A DNA stretch of 64,000 nucleotides from an uncultured bacterium (GTDB lineage: Bacteria > Cyanobacteriota > Vampirovibrionia > Gastranaerophilales > Gastranaerophilaceae): positions 62,001 to 126,000 of the forward strand of contig CASFGU010000025.1 in the NCBI GenBank assembly GCA_949294395.1. Direction: 5' to 3'. This document shows, piece after piece, positions 44,457 through 53,213 of the stretch. Numbering within the stretch: position 1 is the stretch's first letter; the number at the start of each line of letters is the position of its first letter. Position numbers and translations under genes: made by a program. Under the pieces are notes generated by a model that was not told where the DNA came from, did no database searches, and saw only the letters and a list, made by a program, of their open reading frames with translations.

Positions 44457-45875
44457 ATGTATAATCCGAAATCGCACAAAGCCGAAGAATTTATCAGTCA
44501 TGAAGAAATTCTCGACACTTTAAAATATGCAGAAGAAAACAAACATAACGTTGAGCTTATTGACAAAATTTTAGAAAAAGCAAGACAGAAAAACGGGCTT
44601 ACGCATAGAGAAGCGGCTGTGCTTCTTGACTGCGATATAAAAGAAAAAAATGAAGAAATTTTTAAACTCGCAGAACAGATAAAAAAAGATTTTTACGGGA
44701 ACAGAATTGTTTTATTTGCGCCGCTTTATCTCTCTAATTACTGTGTTAACGGTTGTGTCTACTGCCCTTACCACAAACAAAACAGTCATATTCCGCGCAA
44801 AAAACTTACACAGGAAGAAATAAGACAGGAAGTTATAGCGCTTCAGGACATGGGTCATAAAAGGCTTGCTATCGAAGCAGGAGAAGACCCTGTTAACAAC
44901 CCTATAGAATATATATTAGAATCAATCAAAACAATTTACAGTGTTAAACATAAAAACGGCTCAATCAGAAGGGTTAACGTAAATATTGCGGCAACTACCG
45001 TTGAAAACTACAGAAAGCTCCATGAAGCAGGCATCGGCACCTACATTCTGTTTCAGGAAACTTACAATAAAGAAAGCTACGAAAGACTTCACCCGACAGG
45101 GCCGAAACACAATTACGCCTACCACACAGAGGCCATGGACAGAGCAATGGAAGCAGGGATTGATGATGTCAGCCTCGGAGTATTATTCGGGCTTGAATTG
45201 TACAGGTATGAATTTGCAGGCCTTATGATGCACGCAGAGCATCTTGAAGCAGCTTTCGGAGTAGGCCCTCACGCAATAAGCGTTCCTAGAATCAGAAAAG
45301 CCGATGATATTGATCCTTCAGCTTTCGATAACGGAATTGACGATGATATTTTTGCAAAAATCGTTGCCTGCATACGTATTGCAAAACCTTATACAGGCAT
45401 GATTATCTCAACAAGAGAAACAGAAGAATGCAGGGCAAAACTTTTACACCTCGGGGTATCACAGATTAGCGGAGGTTCTAAAACAAGCGTGGGCGGATAT
45501 TTCAGCCCTATGCCGGAAGATGAAAATTCTGCTCAGTTTGATGTTTCTGACAGACGCCCGCTTGATGAGGTTATAAGATGGCTTATGGAACTCGGCTACC
45601 TTCCAAGCTTTTGTACTTCATGCTACAGAAACGGAAGGACAGGCGAGAGATTTATGGAGGTGTGCAAAAGCCAGCAGATCCATAATTTCTGCCACCCGAA
45701 CGCTATCTTAACATTAAAAGAATACCTTGAGGACTACGCCTCACCTGAAACTAAAGAAATTGGTCTTAAACTTATTGACAAAGAGACAAAAATAATCGAA
45801 AATGAAAAAATAAAAGAAACCGTTGAAAAAGATTTGGTAAAAATTGAAGCGGGAGAAAGAGATTTCAGGTTCTAA
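44457..45875 (+). CDS. hydG: [FeFe]-hydrogenase H-cluster maturation enzyme
   Basis: Radical SAM tyrosine lyase that supplies CO and CN- ligands to the H-cluster. CVNGCVYCPYHKQN holds the SAM cluster (CxxxCxxC), and the C-terminal CTSCYRNGRTGERFMEVC provides the second cluster, the mark separating HydG from ThiH. Start ATG 44457 (MYNPKSHKAEEF). Implies a hydrogenase elsewhere in the genome, since HydE, HydF and HydA are not here. Confidence 0.93.
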   Translation: MYNPKSHKAEEFISHEEILDTLKYAEENKHNVELIDKILEKARQKNGLTHREAAVLLDCDIKEKNEEIFKLAEQIKKDFYGNRIVLFAPLYLSNYCVNGCVYCPYHKQNSHIPRKKLTQEEIRQEVIALQDMGHKRLAIEAGEDPVNNPIEYILESIKTIYSVKHKNGSIRRVNVNIAATTVENYRKLHEAGIGTYILFQETYNKESYERLHPTGPKHNYAYHTEAMDRAMEAGIDDVSLGVLFGLELYRYEFAGLMMHAEHLEAAFGVGPHAISVPRIRKADDIDPSAFDNGIDDDIFAKIVACIRIAKPYTGMIISTRETEECRAKLLHLGVSQISGGSKTSVGGYFSPMPEDENSAQFDVSDRRPLDEVIRWLMELGYLPSFCTSCYRNGRTGERFMEVCKSQQIHNFCHPNAILTLKEYLEDYASPETKEIGLKLIDKETKIIENEKIKETVEKDLVKIEAGERDFRF

Positions 45876-45888
45876 ACAAGGAGAATAT

Positions 45889-46590
45889 ATGAAAAAGCAG
45901 GCGTTCACTCTGGCAGAGGTACTGATTACACTGGGAATTATCGGCGTAATTGCAGCAATGACACTACCGTCCATTCTTACATCCACCAGAGAAAAGACTG
46001 CAACCGCACAGCTGAAGAAAACATATTCAGCGCTCTCGCAGGCATTTCTGTCAGCACAGGATAAATACGGCGATATTGCGAACTGGGGAATTTCAATGGA
46101 AGAAAACGGCGGCGGCGAACAGGTTCTTCTGAATTACTTTGCGCCTTTTATGCAGAAAGTTAAAACCTGTAAAAACGGCTACGGCTGCTTCCCGAATGTA
46201 ACATACAAAAACATTGACGGAACAAATTACGTTAACTGGAACATATTGTCAGGCAGATCCGCAATGATATTGAACGATGGAACAATGATAATGTTCAACG
46301 CCTCATCAGCAAAAGATTACAGCAAATACGGCCAGATTTATGTTGACATAAACGGTGCAAAACCGCCAAATCAGGTAGGTGTTGACTTCTTTTATTTTTA
46401 CCTGTTTGATAATGCAATTGTTCCGGCAGGAGCACCAAGATACTATGGTGATGAGTTTTTTATGGAAAAATGTGTTAAAGATGCAGGCTTCGGCTGTGCT
46501 GCATGGGTGATTTATAACGAAAACATGGATTACCTGCACTGCTCTGATCTCGGCTGGAACGGCAGGAAAAGGTGCCCTAAGAAAAAATAA
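45889..46590 (+). CDS. Pilin-like protein
   Basis: 233 residues from ATG 45889 (AAGGAGAATAT before). Leader is only five residues (MKKQA) and then FTLAEVLITLGIIGVIAAMT, a type IV pilin-type helix, with a probable cleavage between Ala and Phe. The soluble part has paired Cys (KTCKNGYGCFPNV, FGCAAWVIYNE, CSDLGWNGRKRCP) and an N-x-x-G-x-D-like end (VDINGAKPPNQVGVDFFYF) found in all pilins here. It lies 13 bases after hydG, so probably shares its transcript; no XRE neighbour. Confidence 0.8.
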   Translation: MKKQAFTLAEVLITLGIIGVIAAMTLPSILTSTREKTATAQLKKTYSALSQAFLSAQDKYGDIANWGISMEENGGGEQVLLNYFAPFMQKVKTCKNGYGCFPNVTYKNIDGTNYVNWNILSGRSAMILNDGTMIMFNASSAKDYSKYGQIYVDINGAKPPNQVGVDFFYFYLFDNAIVPAGAPRYYGDEFFMEKCVKDAGFGCAAWVIYNENMDYLHCSDLGWNGRKRCPKKK

Positions 46591-46669
46591 AGTGGTAAAG
46601 TTGAAATTATGAAGTGTTGAATAGGACTTTTAACAGGTTAACCGGAAACTTTTTATAAAAAAGTGCAGC

Positions 46670-47623
46670 TTACTTACATTTATGCTTTATTGTCTTACCG
46701 ATTGCATTAATAAAAAACTTTGTAAACAGTGGAAACCTGTAAAGCCTTAAATCAGACATCTTCAAGGCCTTACCATTTATTGCTGCAACAGTAAGCGATA
46801 GACCGCCCGCATCAATTATCATGCCTGCATCCCCTGCAGCTTCAACAATTTCAACTTTATAAGGATTAATCACAAAAAAAGTGTTACCGTACTGAAAATA
46901 AGTTTTAAGCCACGGGTGAAACGCTCTTATGCGGTTAAAAAGTTCTTCCGTTGTTTCGTTTTGAAAATCAAGCGTCATATCCTCCGGCTTTACATTTTCG
47001 TAGTAAGTAGCAAGCGACTCATCCTGTTCAACAGGGATAACAAATCCGCCTTCAAGTTTCTCCAGAAGGTTTGCGCACAAAAGACGCGCCTGAAAAACTG
47101 TTTTATTTTTGAGTTCTTTACCTGTGTCGCCCTGAAGAATTTCAATCTCTTTCTGTGCTAACACAGGCCCCGCATCGTATTTTTCAGTCATAAGGTGAAA
47201 AGTTACGCCGCTTTTCTTTTCTCCGTGAAGAATAGTCTGCAAATACGGATTAGGCCCCCGGTACTGTGGAAGAAGCGACGGGTGAACGTTTACTGTCCCA
47301 ATTACAGGAATATCAATAATTTCTTTTTTAAGTTTTTCACACCACGAACCGACAAGAACAACATCTACATTCTCCTTCACAAGAAATCTTTTAAAATTCT
47401 CAGAATTTGCACTTGTGAAAGGTATATCATATATTTTATGCTTTTTAGTAAACGTAAGCGCAGGAGAACTTTTAAAAAAATCGTAAAATTTCAGAAAAAT
47501 CGGCGGGAAAATCAGCCTTTCATAACGAAAAACACCAACAATTTCAGCACCGGCAAGCATTGAACCTCTTATAAGGTTCAAGAGCATTTCTCCCCTTCCT
47601 AAAATTACTACGCGGAGTCCCAC
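46670..47623 (-). CDS. Formyltransferase-family protein (methionyl-tRNA formyltransferase-like)
   Basis: 317 residues. The N-terminal Rossmann part has VVILGRGEMLLNLIRGSML, VVLVGSWCEKLKKEII, the catalytic-like NVHPSLLPQYRGPNPY and HLMTEKYDAGPVLAQKEI. A C-terminal domain with TTEELFNRIRAFHPWLKTYF resembles the Fmt tail. It could be Fmt but the overall match is looser than expected, and sugar N-formyltransferases share these motifs, so I give no symbol. Overlaps the matrixin by 16 bases. Confidence 0.75.
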   Translation of the reverse strand: MGLRVVILGRGEMLLNLIRGSMLAGAEIVGVFRYERLIFPPIFLKFYDFFKSSPALTFTKKHKIYDIPFTSANSENFKRFLVKENVDVVLVGSWCEKLKKEIIDIPVIGTVNVHPSLLPQYRGPNPYLQTILHGEKKSGVTFHLMTEKYDAGPVLAQKEIEILQGDTGKELKNKTVFQARLLCANLLEKLEGGFVIPVEQDESLATYYENVKPEDMTLDFQNETTEELFNRIRAFHPWLKTYFQYGNTFFVINPYKVEIVEAAGDAGMIIDAGGLSLTVAAINGKALKMSDLRLYRFPLFTKFFINAIGKTIKHKCK

Positions 47624-48414
47624 TTACTTTTTCCTTTCTTGCTGTTTTTAAGAATTATCTTCTTCATATCCTCGGAAATAGAAATATTCTGCAAAGACAT
47701 GTGATACTTCCTCAAAAGAGCAATATTTTCCTGTTCTTCAAGGAGATTACGCTGCGGCGGAAGTTTAACACTATTTTTAACATTTTCAAACCCGCTCGGT
47801 GCATTTTTGTTCATAACCCTGAAAATTATCTCATCAATATCTGAGCCGCCCATTGAATACATAGAAGCAACTTCAGAAGGCGTTGCACCCTGCGGAAGCT
47901 TATAAAGCCAGTTAACCGTCAGAATATCCCCTTCTGAAATATTATGAATCCCTTTCTGGTGCGGGGTGTACATAATATCAGTTTTATAAGGGCTGTGACC
48001 CAGCCCGATTGCATGACCAATTTCGTGCAGAATAGTATGATAAACCTCACCGTCACTGTCATAAGAACTGTGGATAAGCCCGTCGGTAAGCCCTATCGCG
48101 ACTTCCGCTCCGTAAAGCCTGTTTGCACCGTCAAAAGAAAAATAACAGTGCCCTAATGCCTGCCTCTCAACCCTTTTCCAGTCAATATTCACATTAGATT
48201 CAAGGAGCGTGTCCACAACATTAAACTTAACTCTGCCCTTTGTTGCGGTCTGCCACGCATCTAGAGCACGCTTCACAAGCTGCTTATACTTGTAATCTTC
48301 CCCCTGTTTTGAGTAAAACTTCATAGGGGCAATATAGACCTTCAGCGGCATAAAAGTCCACCTCATAAGCCGCCCGTTTCTTAACGATTGTGAAACATAA
48401 GTCTTGCTCTGCAT
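47608..48414 (-). CDS. Matrixin-like metalloprotease
   Basis: 268 residues. Zinc motif HTILHEIGHAIGLGHSPYKT has the HExxHxxGxxH of matrixins, with the Met-turn DIMYTPHQ after it. The fold part before it (VKRALDAWQTATKGRVKFNV, DGANRLYGAEVAIGL) fits. N-terminus shows no convincing signal peptide (MQSKTYVSQSLRNGR then MPLKVYIAPMKF), unusual for a protease of this class. The C-terminal 80 residues are Lys-rich and not recognised. First gene of a pair with the formyltransferase. Confidence 0.85.
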   Translation of the reverse strand: MQSKTYVSQSLRNGRLMRWTFMPLKVYIAPMKFYSKQGEDYKYKQLVKRALDAWQTATKGRVKFNVVDTLLESNVNIDWKRVERQALGHCYFSFDGANRLYGAEVAIGLTDGLIHSSYDSDGEVYHTILHEIGHAIGLGHSPYKTDIMYTPHQKGIHNISEGDILTVNWLYKLPQGATPSEVASMYSMGGSDIDEIIFRVMNKNAPSGFENVKNSVKLPPQRNLLEEQENIALLRKYHMSLQNISISEDMKKIILKNSKKGKSKWDSA

Positions 48415-48495
48415 ATTTTTATTGTATAATAAAAATCGAAACTACACAAAAGTCTTAACATGGGATAATTTATTGACTAAGGAGGATATACTAAA

Positions 48496-48813
48496 ATGAA
48501 CATTATGCAAATTATGAAACAGGCTCAAAACGTGCAGGCAAAATTAAAAGCCTCACAGGAAGAACTTGCAAAAATGGAAATAACCGGCGAAGCTGCAGGC
48601 GGCGCTGTAAAAGTTGTCTGCGACGGTCAGGGCAAATTTAAATCCATAAAACTTGATGCCTCAGCGCTTTCAATCAGCACAGATACCGCAGAAGAACTTG
48701 AAGACGTTATCACCGTTGCAATTAATCAGGCAAGCGACAAAGCAACAAAAGAGATGGAAGCTAAAATGAAACAGGCAACCGGCGGGTTAAATATTCCGGG
48801 ATTAGGATTCTAA
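48496..48813 (+). CDS. YbaB/EbfC nucleoid-associated protein
   Basis: 105 residues: MNIMQIMKQAQNVQAKLKAS start, central GEAAGGAVKVVCDGQGKF and INQASDKATKEMEAKMKQAT, ending GGLNIPGLGF. AAGGAGG site upstream. Binds DNA as a dimer. Stops with TAATG, overlapping recR, the classic ybaB-recR pair. Confidence 0.93.
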   Translation: MNIMQIMKQAQNVQAKLKASQEELAKMEITGEAAGGAVKVVCDGQGKFKSIKLDASALSISTDTAEELEDVITVAINQASDKATKEMEAKMKQATGGLNIPGLGF

Positions 48814-49409
48814 TGATTTACCCTAAATCAATTGCAACCCTAATAGAACATTTTCAAAAATTTCCGTCAGTAGGGCCGAAATCGGCGCAGCGCATGGCAT
48901 TCTATTTACTGAGAATGCCAATGGCGGAGGTTCAGAAGTTTGCGCAGAGCATTGTTGAAGCAAAGGCAAATACGCATACCTGCGAGGTGTGCTTTAACCT
49001 TTCTTCAACAAGCCCGTGCGAAATATGCCAGTCCACTAAACGCGACCGCTCGATTATCTGCGTTGTCGCGGAGACAAAAGATTTAATTGCAATTGAAAAA
49101 ACAAACGAATACAGAGGGCTTTATCACGTTTTGCAGGGGCTTATTTCGCCTATGGACGGCATAGGTGCGGATGACATCCGGATAAAAGAGCTTCTGACAC
49201 GTCTCACAAATGAAGAAGTCAAGGAAGTAATCCTTGCCCTCAGTCCTTCAGTTGAAGGCGAGGCAACCAGCCTTTATCTCAGCAAACTTATAAAACCTTT
49301 CGGCATAAAGATTTCACGTATTGCATTCGGGCTTCCTGTCGGCGCAGACCTGGAATATGCTGACGAAATCACAATTGCCCGCGCAATAGAAGGCAGACGC
49401 GAAATTTAA
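48813..49409 (+). CDS. recR: Recombination mediator RecR
   Basis: Helps load RecA with RecF/RecO. Helix-hairpin-helix PSVGPKSAQRMAFYLL, zinc finger CEVCFNLSSTSPCEIC, then a TOPRIM domain with VVAETKDLIAIEKTNEYRG, and LSPSVEGEATSLYL. 198 residues. Its last bases overlap the convergent pilin stop by four bases. Confidence 0.96.
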   Translation: MIYPKSIATLIEHFQKFPSVGPKSAQRMAFYLLRMPMAEVQKFAQSIVEAKANTHTCEVCFNLSSTSPCEICQSTKRDRSIICVVAETKDLIAIEKTNEYRGLYHVLQGLISPMDGIGADDIRIKELLTRLTNEEVKEVILALSPSVEGEATSLYLSKLIKPFGIKISRIAFGLPVGADLEYADEITIARAIEGRREI

Positions 49410-50155
49410 AATTCAAATACCTGCCCTTTTGAATAATTTTCATACTCAAGTTTTTCATTTCCGGTCAGTATATTTTTAAGACTTTGAGCTCCCCATGCGG
49501 CATTCTGAAAATATGTTGTACCGGTTTTTAATATTAAAAGCTGATAATTATCCCTTCCATACTGGTTTGGCCCCTTTGGCCCGTTTACATCAAAGTACAT
49601 CTGCCCGCAGGATTCAGCAATATAAGTATTCTGAACTACTTTACCATCTTCATCTTTAATTGGTCTGCCATATTCATCTTTTTTATCCTCCGTCACTTCT
49701 GCTGTACAATCCGGTCTTTGTGCATTATTTAATCTAATGATTGCACCGTTAGATAAAATAAGTATAGAACTACTACCGTCTAAAGCGTCAACTGCAGCAC
49801 TGTTATCCTCATTCAAGCGCAATGTAGCATATTTTATATCGTAGTAATACTTTGAACAGTCTTTTTGATATTTATTTTGACAATATTTAGCGCCACTAAA
49901 ATATTTTTGTAAATTCTTTAAAACAGTCTGATTGTTATCTGTAGAATTAAACAATGTTGAGTTGTCGCCTATTGTACCTAAATCTCTCTGTGCAAGCAAA
50001 AGCGCATTATTTACATCCGAATACACCTTTTTAGTTCTTGATATTAATTCTTTATCATGATTTTTCTGGATTAAAGACGGGAGTGTCATAGCGGCAACAA
50101 CTCCGATAATTCCCATGGTTATCAAAACCTCTGCAAGTGTGAATGCGTACTTCAT
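49406..50155 (-). CDS. Pilin-like protein, short leader
   Basis: 249 residues: leader MKYA, then FTLAEVLITMGIIGVVAA. AAGGAGG lies just upstream. The C-terminal domain (CQNKYQKDCSKYYYDIKYA, NAQRPDCTAEVTEDKKDEYG, FDVNGPKGPNQYGRDNYQLL, ending YSKGQVFEF) is a paralogue of the poly-G pilin at 39565, with about the same layout. No poly-G here. Divergent from an XRE regulator across 64 bases that hold a palindrome. Confidence 0.82.
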   Translation of the reverse strand: MKYAFTLAEVLITMGIIGVVAAMTLPSLIQKNHDKELISRTKKVYSDVNNALLLAQRDLGTIGDNSTLFNSTDNNQTVLKNLQKYFSGAKYCQNKYQKDCSKYYYDIKYATLRLNEDNSAAVDALDGSSSILILSNGAIIRLNNAQRPDCTAEVTEDKKDEYGRPIKDEDGKVVQNTYIAESCGQMYFDVNGPKGPNQYGRDNYQLLILKTGTTYFQNAAWGAQSLKNILTGNEKLEYENYSKGQVFEF

Positions 50156-50168
50156 AAGCCTCCTTAAT

Positions 50169-50185
50169 ATTGGCTCTGAGCCAAT
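50169..50185. promoter_or_regulatory. Palindrome between divergent pilin and XRE regulator
   Basis: ATTGGCTC T GAGCCAAT, perfect eight-base arms around one base. It lies just upstream of the pilin AAGGAGG on minus and 35 bases before the regulator ATG on plus. Good operator shape for the dimeric XRE protein; alternatively a leader hairpin. Confidence 0.55.
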
Positions 50186-50219
50186 TTATTTTAAATATAT
50201 AGTAGCATAACATGAATAA

Positions 50220-50435
50220 ATGTCAAATGATTTTTATTTAAAGCTTGGGAAAAAAATCTACAAACTTCGCCGCGGGCTTAAACTTTCAAGAGAAAGATTT
50301 TCCGAACTTGCAGGGATAAATGACTATTATCTGGGCGAAATCGAACGGGGGGAGAAAAAGGCCTCTCTTGATATACTTTTTAAAATTGCAAATATTTTAG
50401 GACTTAAAATACACGAACTTTTAAATATAGAGTAG
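50220..50435 (+). CDS. Small XRE-family HTH regulator
   Basis: 71 residues, one Cro/C1 domain: LGKKIYKLRRGLKLSRERF, SELAGINDYYLGEIERGEKK and LFKIANILGLKIHELLNIE. Divergent from the pilin at 49406. No ribosome site stands out before ATG 50220. Likely autoregulates and controls the pilin through the palindrome at 50169. Confidence 0.85.
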   Translation: MSNDFYLKLGKKIYKLRRGLKLSRERFSELAGINDYYLGEIERGEKKASLDILFKIANILGLKIHELLNIE

Positions 50436-50483
50436 CCGTTTCATATAATTGATTTTCATAAAGAGTTACTATAAAATTACACT

Positions 50484-51443
50484 ATGGAAAATCTATTGGA
50501 GATAAAAGATTTGTATGTTGAATACAAATCAAATAAAGGCATTATGGGCGGAACAGAGATTATTCATGCAGTTAACGGGGTTACGCTTGATATAAAAAAG
50601 GGAGAAATACTTGCAATTGCCGGGGAATCCGGCTGCGGCAAATCAACGCTTGCAAGAGCCATAATCCGGCTTGAGCCGGTTAAAGCCGGCAAAATAACAT
50701 TTGAATGCCGGAATGTTCTGAATATGGATAAAAAAGAACTTAAATCCTATCGCAAAAAAGCCCAGATGGTTTTCCAGAACCCTTATTCCAGCCTTAACCC
50801 GAAAATGAAAATCTTGGACACGCTGAAAGAACCTCTCAAAATAAATACAGATTTTACAGATGATGAAATCGAGCAAATCATAAAAGAAAAGATTAAAAAG
50901 GTCGGATTAAGCGAAGAATGCCTTAAGCTTTATCCGCATGAATTCTCAGGCGGTCAGCGACAGAGGATTGCAATTGCAAGAGCTCTTGTCTTAAATCCGG
51001 AATTTATACTTGCGGATGAGCCGGTGAGCGCGCTTGACGTAAGCATTCAGGCTCAGATAATTAACCTTTTGAAAGAATTAAAAGAGGATTTTAACCTTAC
51101 ATTTGTTCTCATAACACACGATATGAGCGTAATTAAATATCTGGCCGACAGGGTTGCTGTAATGTATCTCGGAGAAATCGCAGAAATCGGCACCACAAAA
51201 GAAATTTTTGGGACCCCCTGCCATCCCTATACAAAAGCACTTCTCAGCGCAGTGCCGCAGCTTACAGGGAAAACAAGCACCCGCGAAATATTAAAAGGAG
51301 ATTTACCCTCTCCTTCAAACATCCCGCACGGGTGTAAGTTCCATACAAGATGTCCCCAATGTTTTGAACCGTGTCCGCTAAATCAGCCTGCAGTAACAAA
51401 ATTAAGCGAAACACATTTTGTAAAATGCTATTTGTATGAATAA
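50484..51443 (+). CDS. Oligopeptide/dipeptide ABC transporter ATP-binding protein
   Basis: 319 residues of the OppF/DppF type. Walker A GESGCGKSTLARAI, Q-loop MVFQNPYSSLNPKM, signature FSGGQRQRIAIARAL, Walker B ILADEPVSALDVS, then the family-specific end CHPYTKALLSAVP and HTRCPQCFEPCP, a Cys pattern also seen in OppD/F. Alone here; no permease or binding protein is adjacent. Likely part of an importer encoded elsewhere. Confidence 0.92.
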   Translation: MENLLEIKDLYVEYKSNKGIMGGTEIIHAVNGVTLDIKKGEILAIAGESGCGKSTLARAIIRLEPVKAGKITFECRNVLNMDKKELKSYRKKAQMVFQNPYSSLNPKMKILDTLKEPLKINTDFTDDEIEQIIKEKIKKVGLSEECLKLYPHEFSGGQRQRIAIARALVLNPEFILADEPVSALDVSIQAQIINLLKELKEDFNLTFVLITHDMSVIKYLADRVAVMYLGEIAEIGTTKEIFGTPCHPYTKALLSAVPQLTGKTSTREILKGDLPSPSNIPHGCKFHTRCPQCFEPCPLNQPAVTKLSETHFVKCYLYE

Positions 51444-51534
51444 CCTGCCAAAATTTGTATCCAGCAGATAAAATTAGGGAAATTCTCTTAAAACAAAGGG
51501 CTTTATAAAAATTTGTTTATGATAGAATTTAGAT

Positions 51535-51981
51535 ATGGAACGAAAAGTTGTAACAACAAACAGAAAAGCCTTTCACGACTTCACGATTTTTGAAAAATAT
51601 GAAGCCGGCATTGTGCTGACAGGAACAGAGATTAAATCAATCCGTGCAGGCGCTGTTAACCTTAAAGACAGTTTCTGCAAAATTGATGATAATGAAATTT
51701 TCCTCTATAACTGCCATATCTCGCCTTACGAAAACGGCAACCGGTACAACCACGCTCCGTCAAGGACGAGAAAACTTCTTCTCACTAAAAAAGAAATTCT
51801 AAAAATGCAGACAAAAGTAAAAAAAGACGGTTACACAATTGTTCCGCTGGAGATATATTTTAAGCAGGGGCTTGCAAAAATTGAAATAGGGCTCGCAAAA
51901 GGTAAAAAGCTTCACGACAAACGCGACGACATTGCCAAAAAAGACCAGAAAAGGGAAATGGATAGAGCCGCCAAACGATAA
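51535..51981 (+). CDS. smpB: SsrA-binding protein
   Basis: Partner of tmRNA in ribosome rescue. [59 protein letters not shown] and the C-terminal [20 protein letters not shown] match. 148 residues. No tmRNA gene seen in the following gap. Confidence 0.96.
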   Translation: MERKVVTTNRKAFHDFTIFEKYEAGIVLTGTEIKSIRAGAVNLKDSFCKIDDNEIFLYNCHISPYENGNRYNHAPSRTRKLLLTKKEILKMQTKVKKDGYTIVPLEIYFKQGLAKIEIGLAKGKKLHDKRDDIAKKDQKREMDRAAKR

Positions 51982-52252
51982 TAACGGGCAATACATCCTT
52001 ATCGTCTGTCACACTTAACGTCTTAGCGTCTTTTTTATAGACTTATTACTATTTATAGCATATAGCGGATTTTTAATTTGTTAGCAGCATTGCAGAGTAA
52101 CAGATATATTTGTTTTCGAGACGATAGCGGGAGCAGCGCGGGAGCGTGTTGAGAAAATAAATATATCTGTTACTCTACAGATACAATGTTCTGTCTAATT
52201 AAGTAAATCCGACCTATACCTATAACCTTAACGTCTTTTTTAAATTAACCAT
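51982..52252. repeat. Gap after smpB with long inverted repeat
   Basis: AGAGTAACAGATATATTT (52094-52111) and AAATATATCTGTTACTCT (52159-52176) are a perfect 18-base inverted repeat around a GC-rich 47-base centre (CGATAGCGGGAGCAGCGCGG). CATTG occurs on both outer sides. Could be a small mobile repeat or a large cruciform. Around it are copies of short words, TTAACGTCTT twice (52017, 52229) and AAGTAAATCCGACCTA at 52201, the last also near 33940. Confidence 0.6.
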
Positions 52253-52280
52253 TTGCACTAAAGTTTTTTCGGTGTATAAT
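52253..52280 (+). promoter_or_regulatory. accD promoter
   Basis: TTGCAC (52253-52258), 16-base spacer, TATAAT (52275-52280), 39 bases before accD ATG. Confidence 0.6.
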
Positions 52281-52318
52281 TAACTGGTAAATAATATTAG
52301 ATTAGGGATTTATATATT

Positions 52319-53182
52319 ATGACAATTCAGGAATGGTTTGAAAAACGAAAAGAAGCACAAATACAAAGACGTGCGCTTGAAGCCAGAGCAGAAGTTGAAC
52401 AGAATCCGGATTTATGGACAAAATGTGTTCACTGCGACGCCCAGCTTTTAAAAGAAGATTTAGCGAATAATGATATGGTTTGTCCTGTTTGCGACTACCA
52501 TTTCAGAATAAACAACAAAAAAAGAATTAAACAATTGTTTGACGAAAATTCTTTTGAAGAACTTTTCATGGAAATTAAACCGACCGATCCGCTAAACTTT
52601 GTGGATACTGAATCTTACAAAGACAGAATTGAAAAAGCCCAGAAAAAAACAAACCTCAATGACGCAGTTGTAACAGGTATCGCAAAAATTGAAGGTCATC
52701 CTGTAGCTGCTGCAGTAATGGATTTTGACTTTATGGGCGGATCTATGGGAAGCGTTGTCGGAGAAAAGATTACACGTCTTATTGAAAAAGCAATAGAATT
52801 AAGGCTTCCTGTGCTTGCAGTGACTTCATCGGGAGGTGCAAGAATGCAAGAAAGCGCACTCAGCCTTATGCAGATGGCAAAAACCTCCTGCGCCTGTGCA
52901 AAACTGGATGACGAAGGGCTTTTATATATAAATCTTATTACAGAGCCGACTTTCGGAGGTGTTACAGCAAGCTTTGGCATGCTCGGGGATATTATTGTTG
53001 CCGAACAGGGAGCCAGAGTAGGGTTTGCAGGCAGAAGGGTCATTGAACAGACTATCAGACAGAAACTGCCTTCAGATTTCCAGACAGCGGAGTATTTGTT
53101 GAAATACGGTCAGGTAGATGTGGTTTCTAAAAGAAAAGATTTGAGAAAAACTCTCGGCAATATACTGTCTATGCACAGTTAA
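52319..53182 (+). CDS. accD: Acetyl-CoA carboxylase carboxyltransferase subunit beta
   Basis: 287 residues. N-terminal zinc ribbon CVHCDAQLLKEDLANNDMVC and CPVCDYHFR, then the carboxyltransferase fold with PVAAAVMDFDFMGGSMGSVVG, VTSSGGARMQESALSLMQM and the EPTFGGVTASFGMLGDI motif. Forms the heterotetramer with AccA encoded next. Starts fatty acid synthesis from acetyl-CoA. Confidence 0.95.
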   Translation: MTIQEWFEKRKEAQIQRRALEARAEVEQNPDLWTKCVHCDAQLLKEDLANNDMVCPVCDYHFRINNKKRIKQLFDENSFEELFMEIKPTDPLNFVDTESYKDRIEKAQKKTNLNDAVVTGIAKIEGHPVAAAVMDFDFMGGSMGSVVGEKITRLIEKAIELRLPVLAVTSSGGARMQESALSLMQMAKTSCACAKLDDEGLLYINLITEPTFGGVTASFGMLGDIIVAEQGARVGFAGRRVIEQTIRQKLPSDFQTAEYLLKYGQVDVVSKRKDLRKTLGNILSMHS

Positions 53183-53213
53183 TCAATAGTTTAACGGAAA
53201 TAAGGATTGTACT

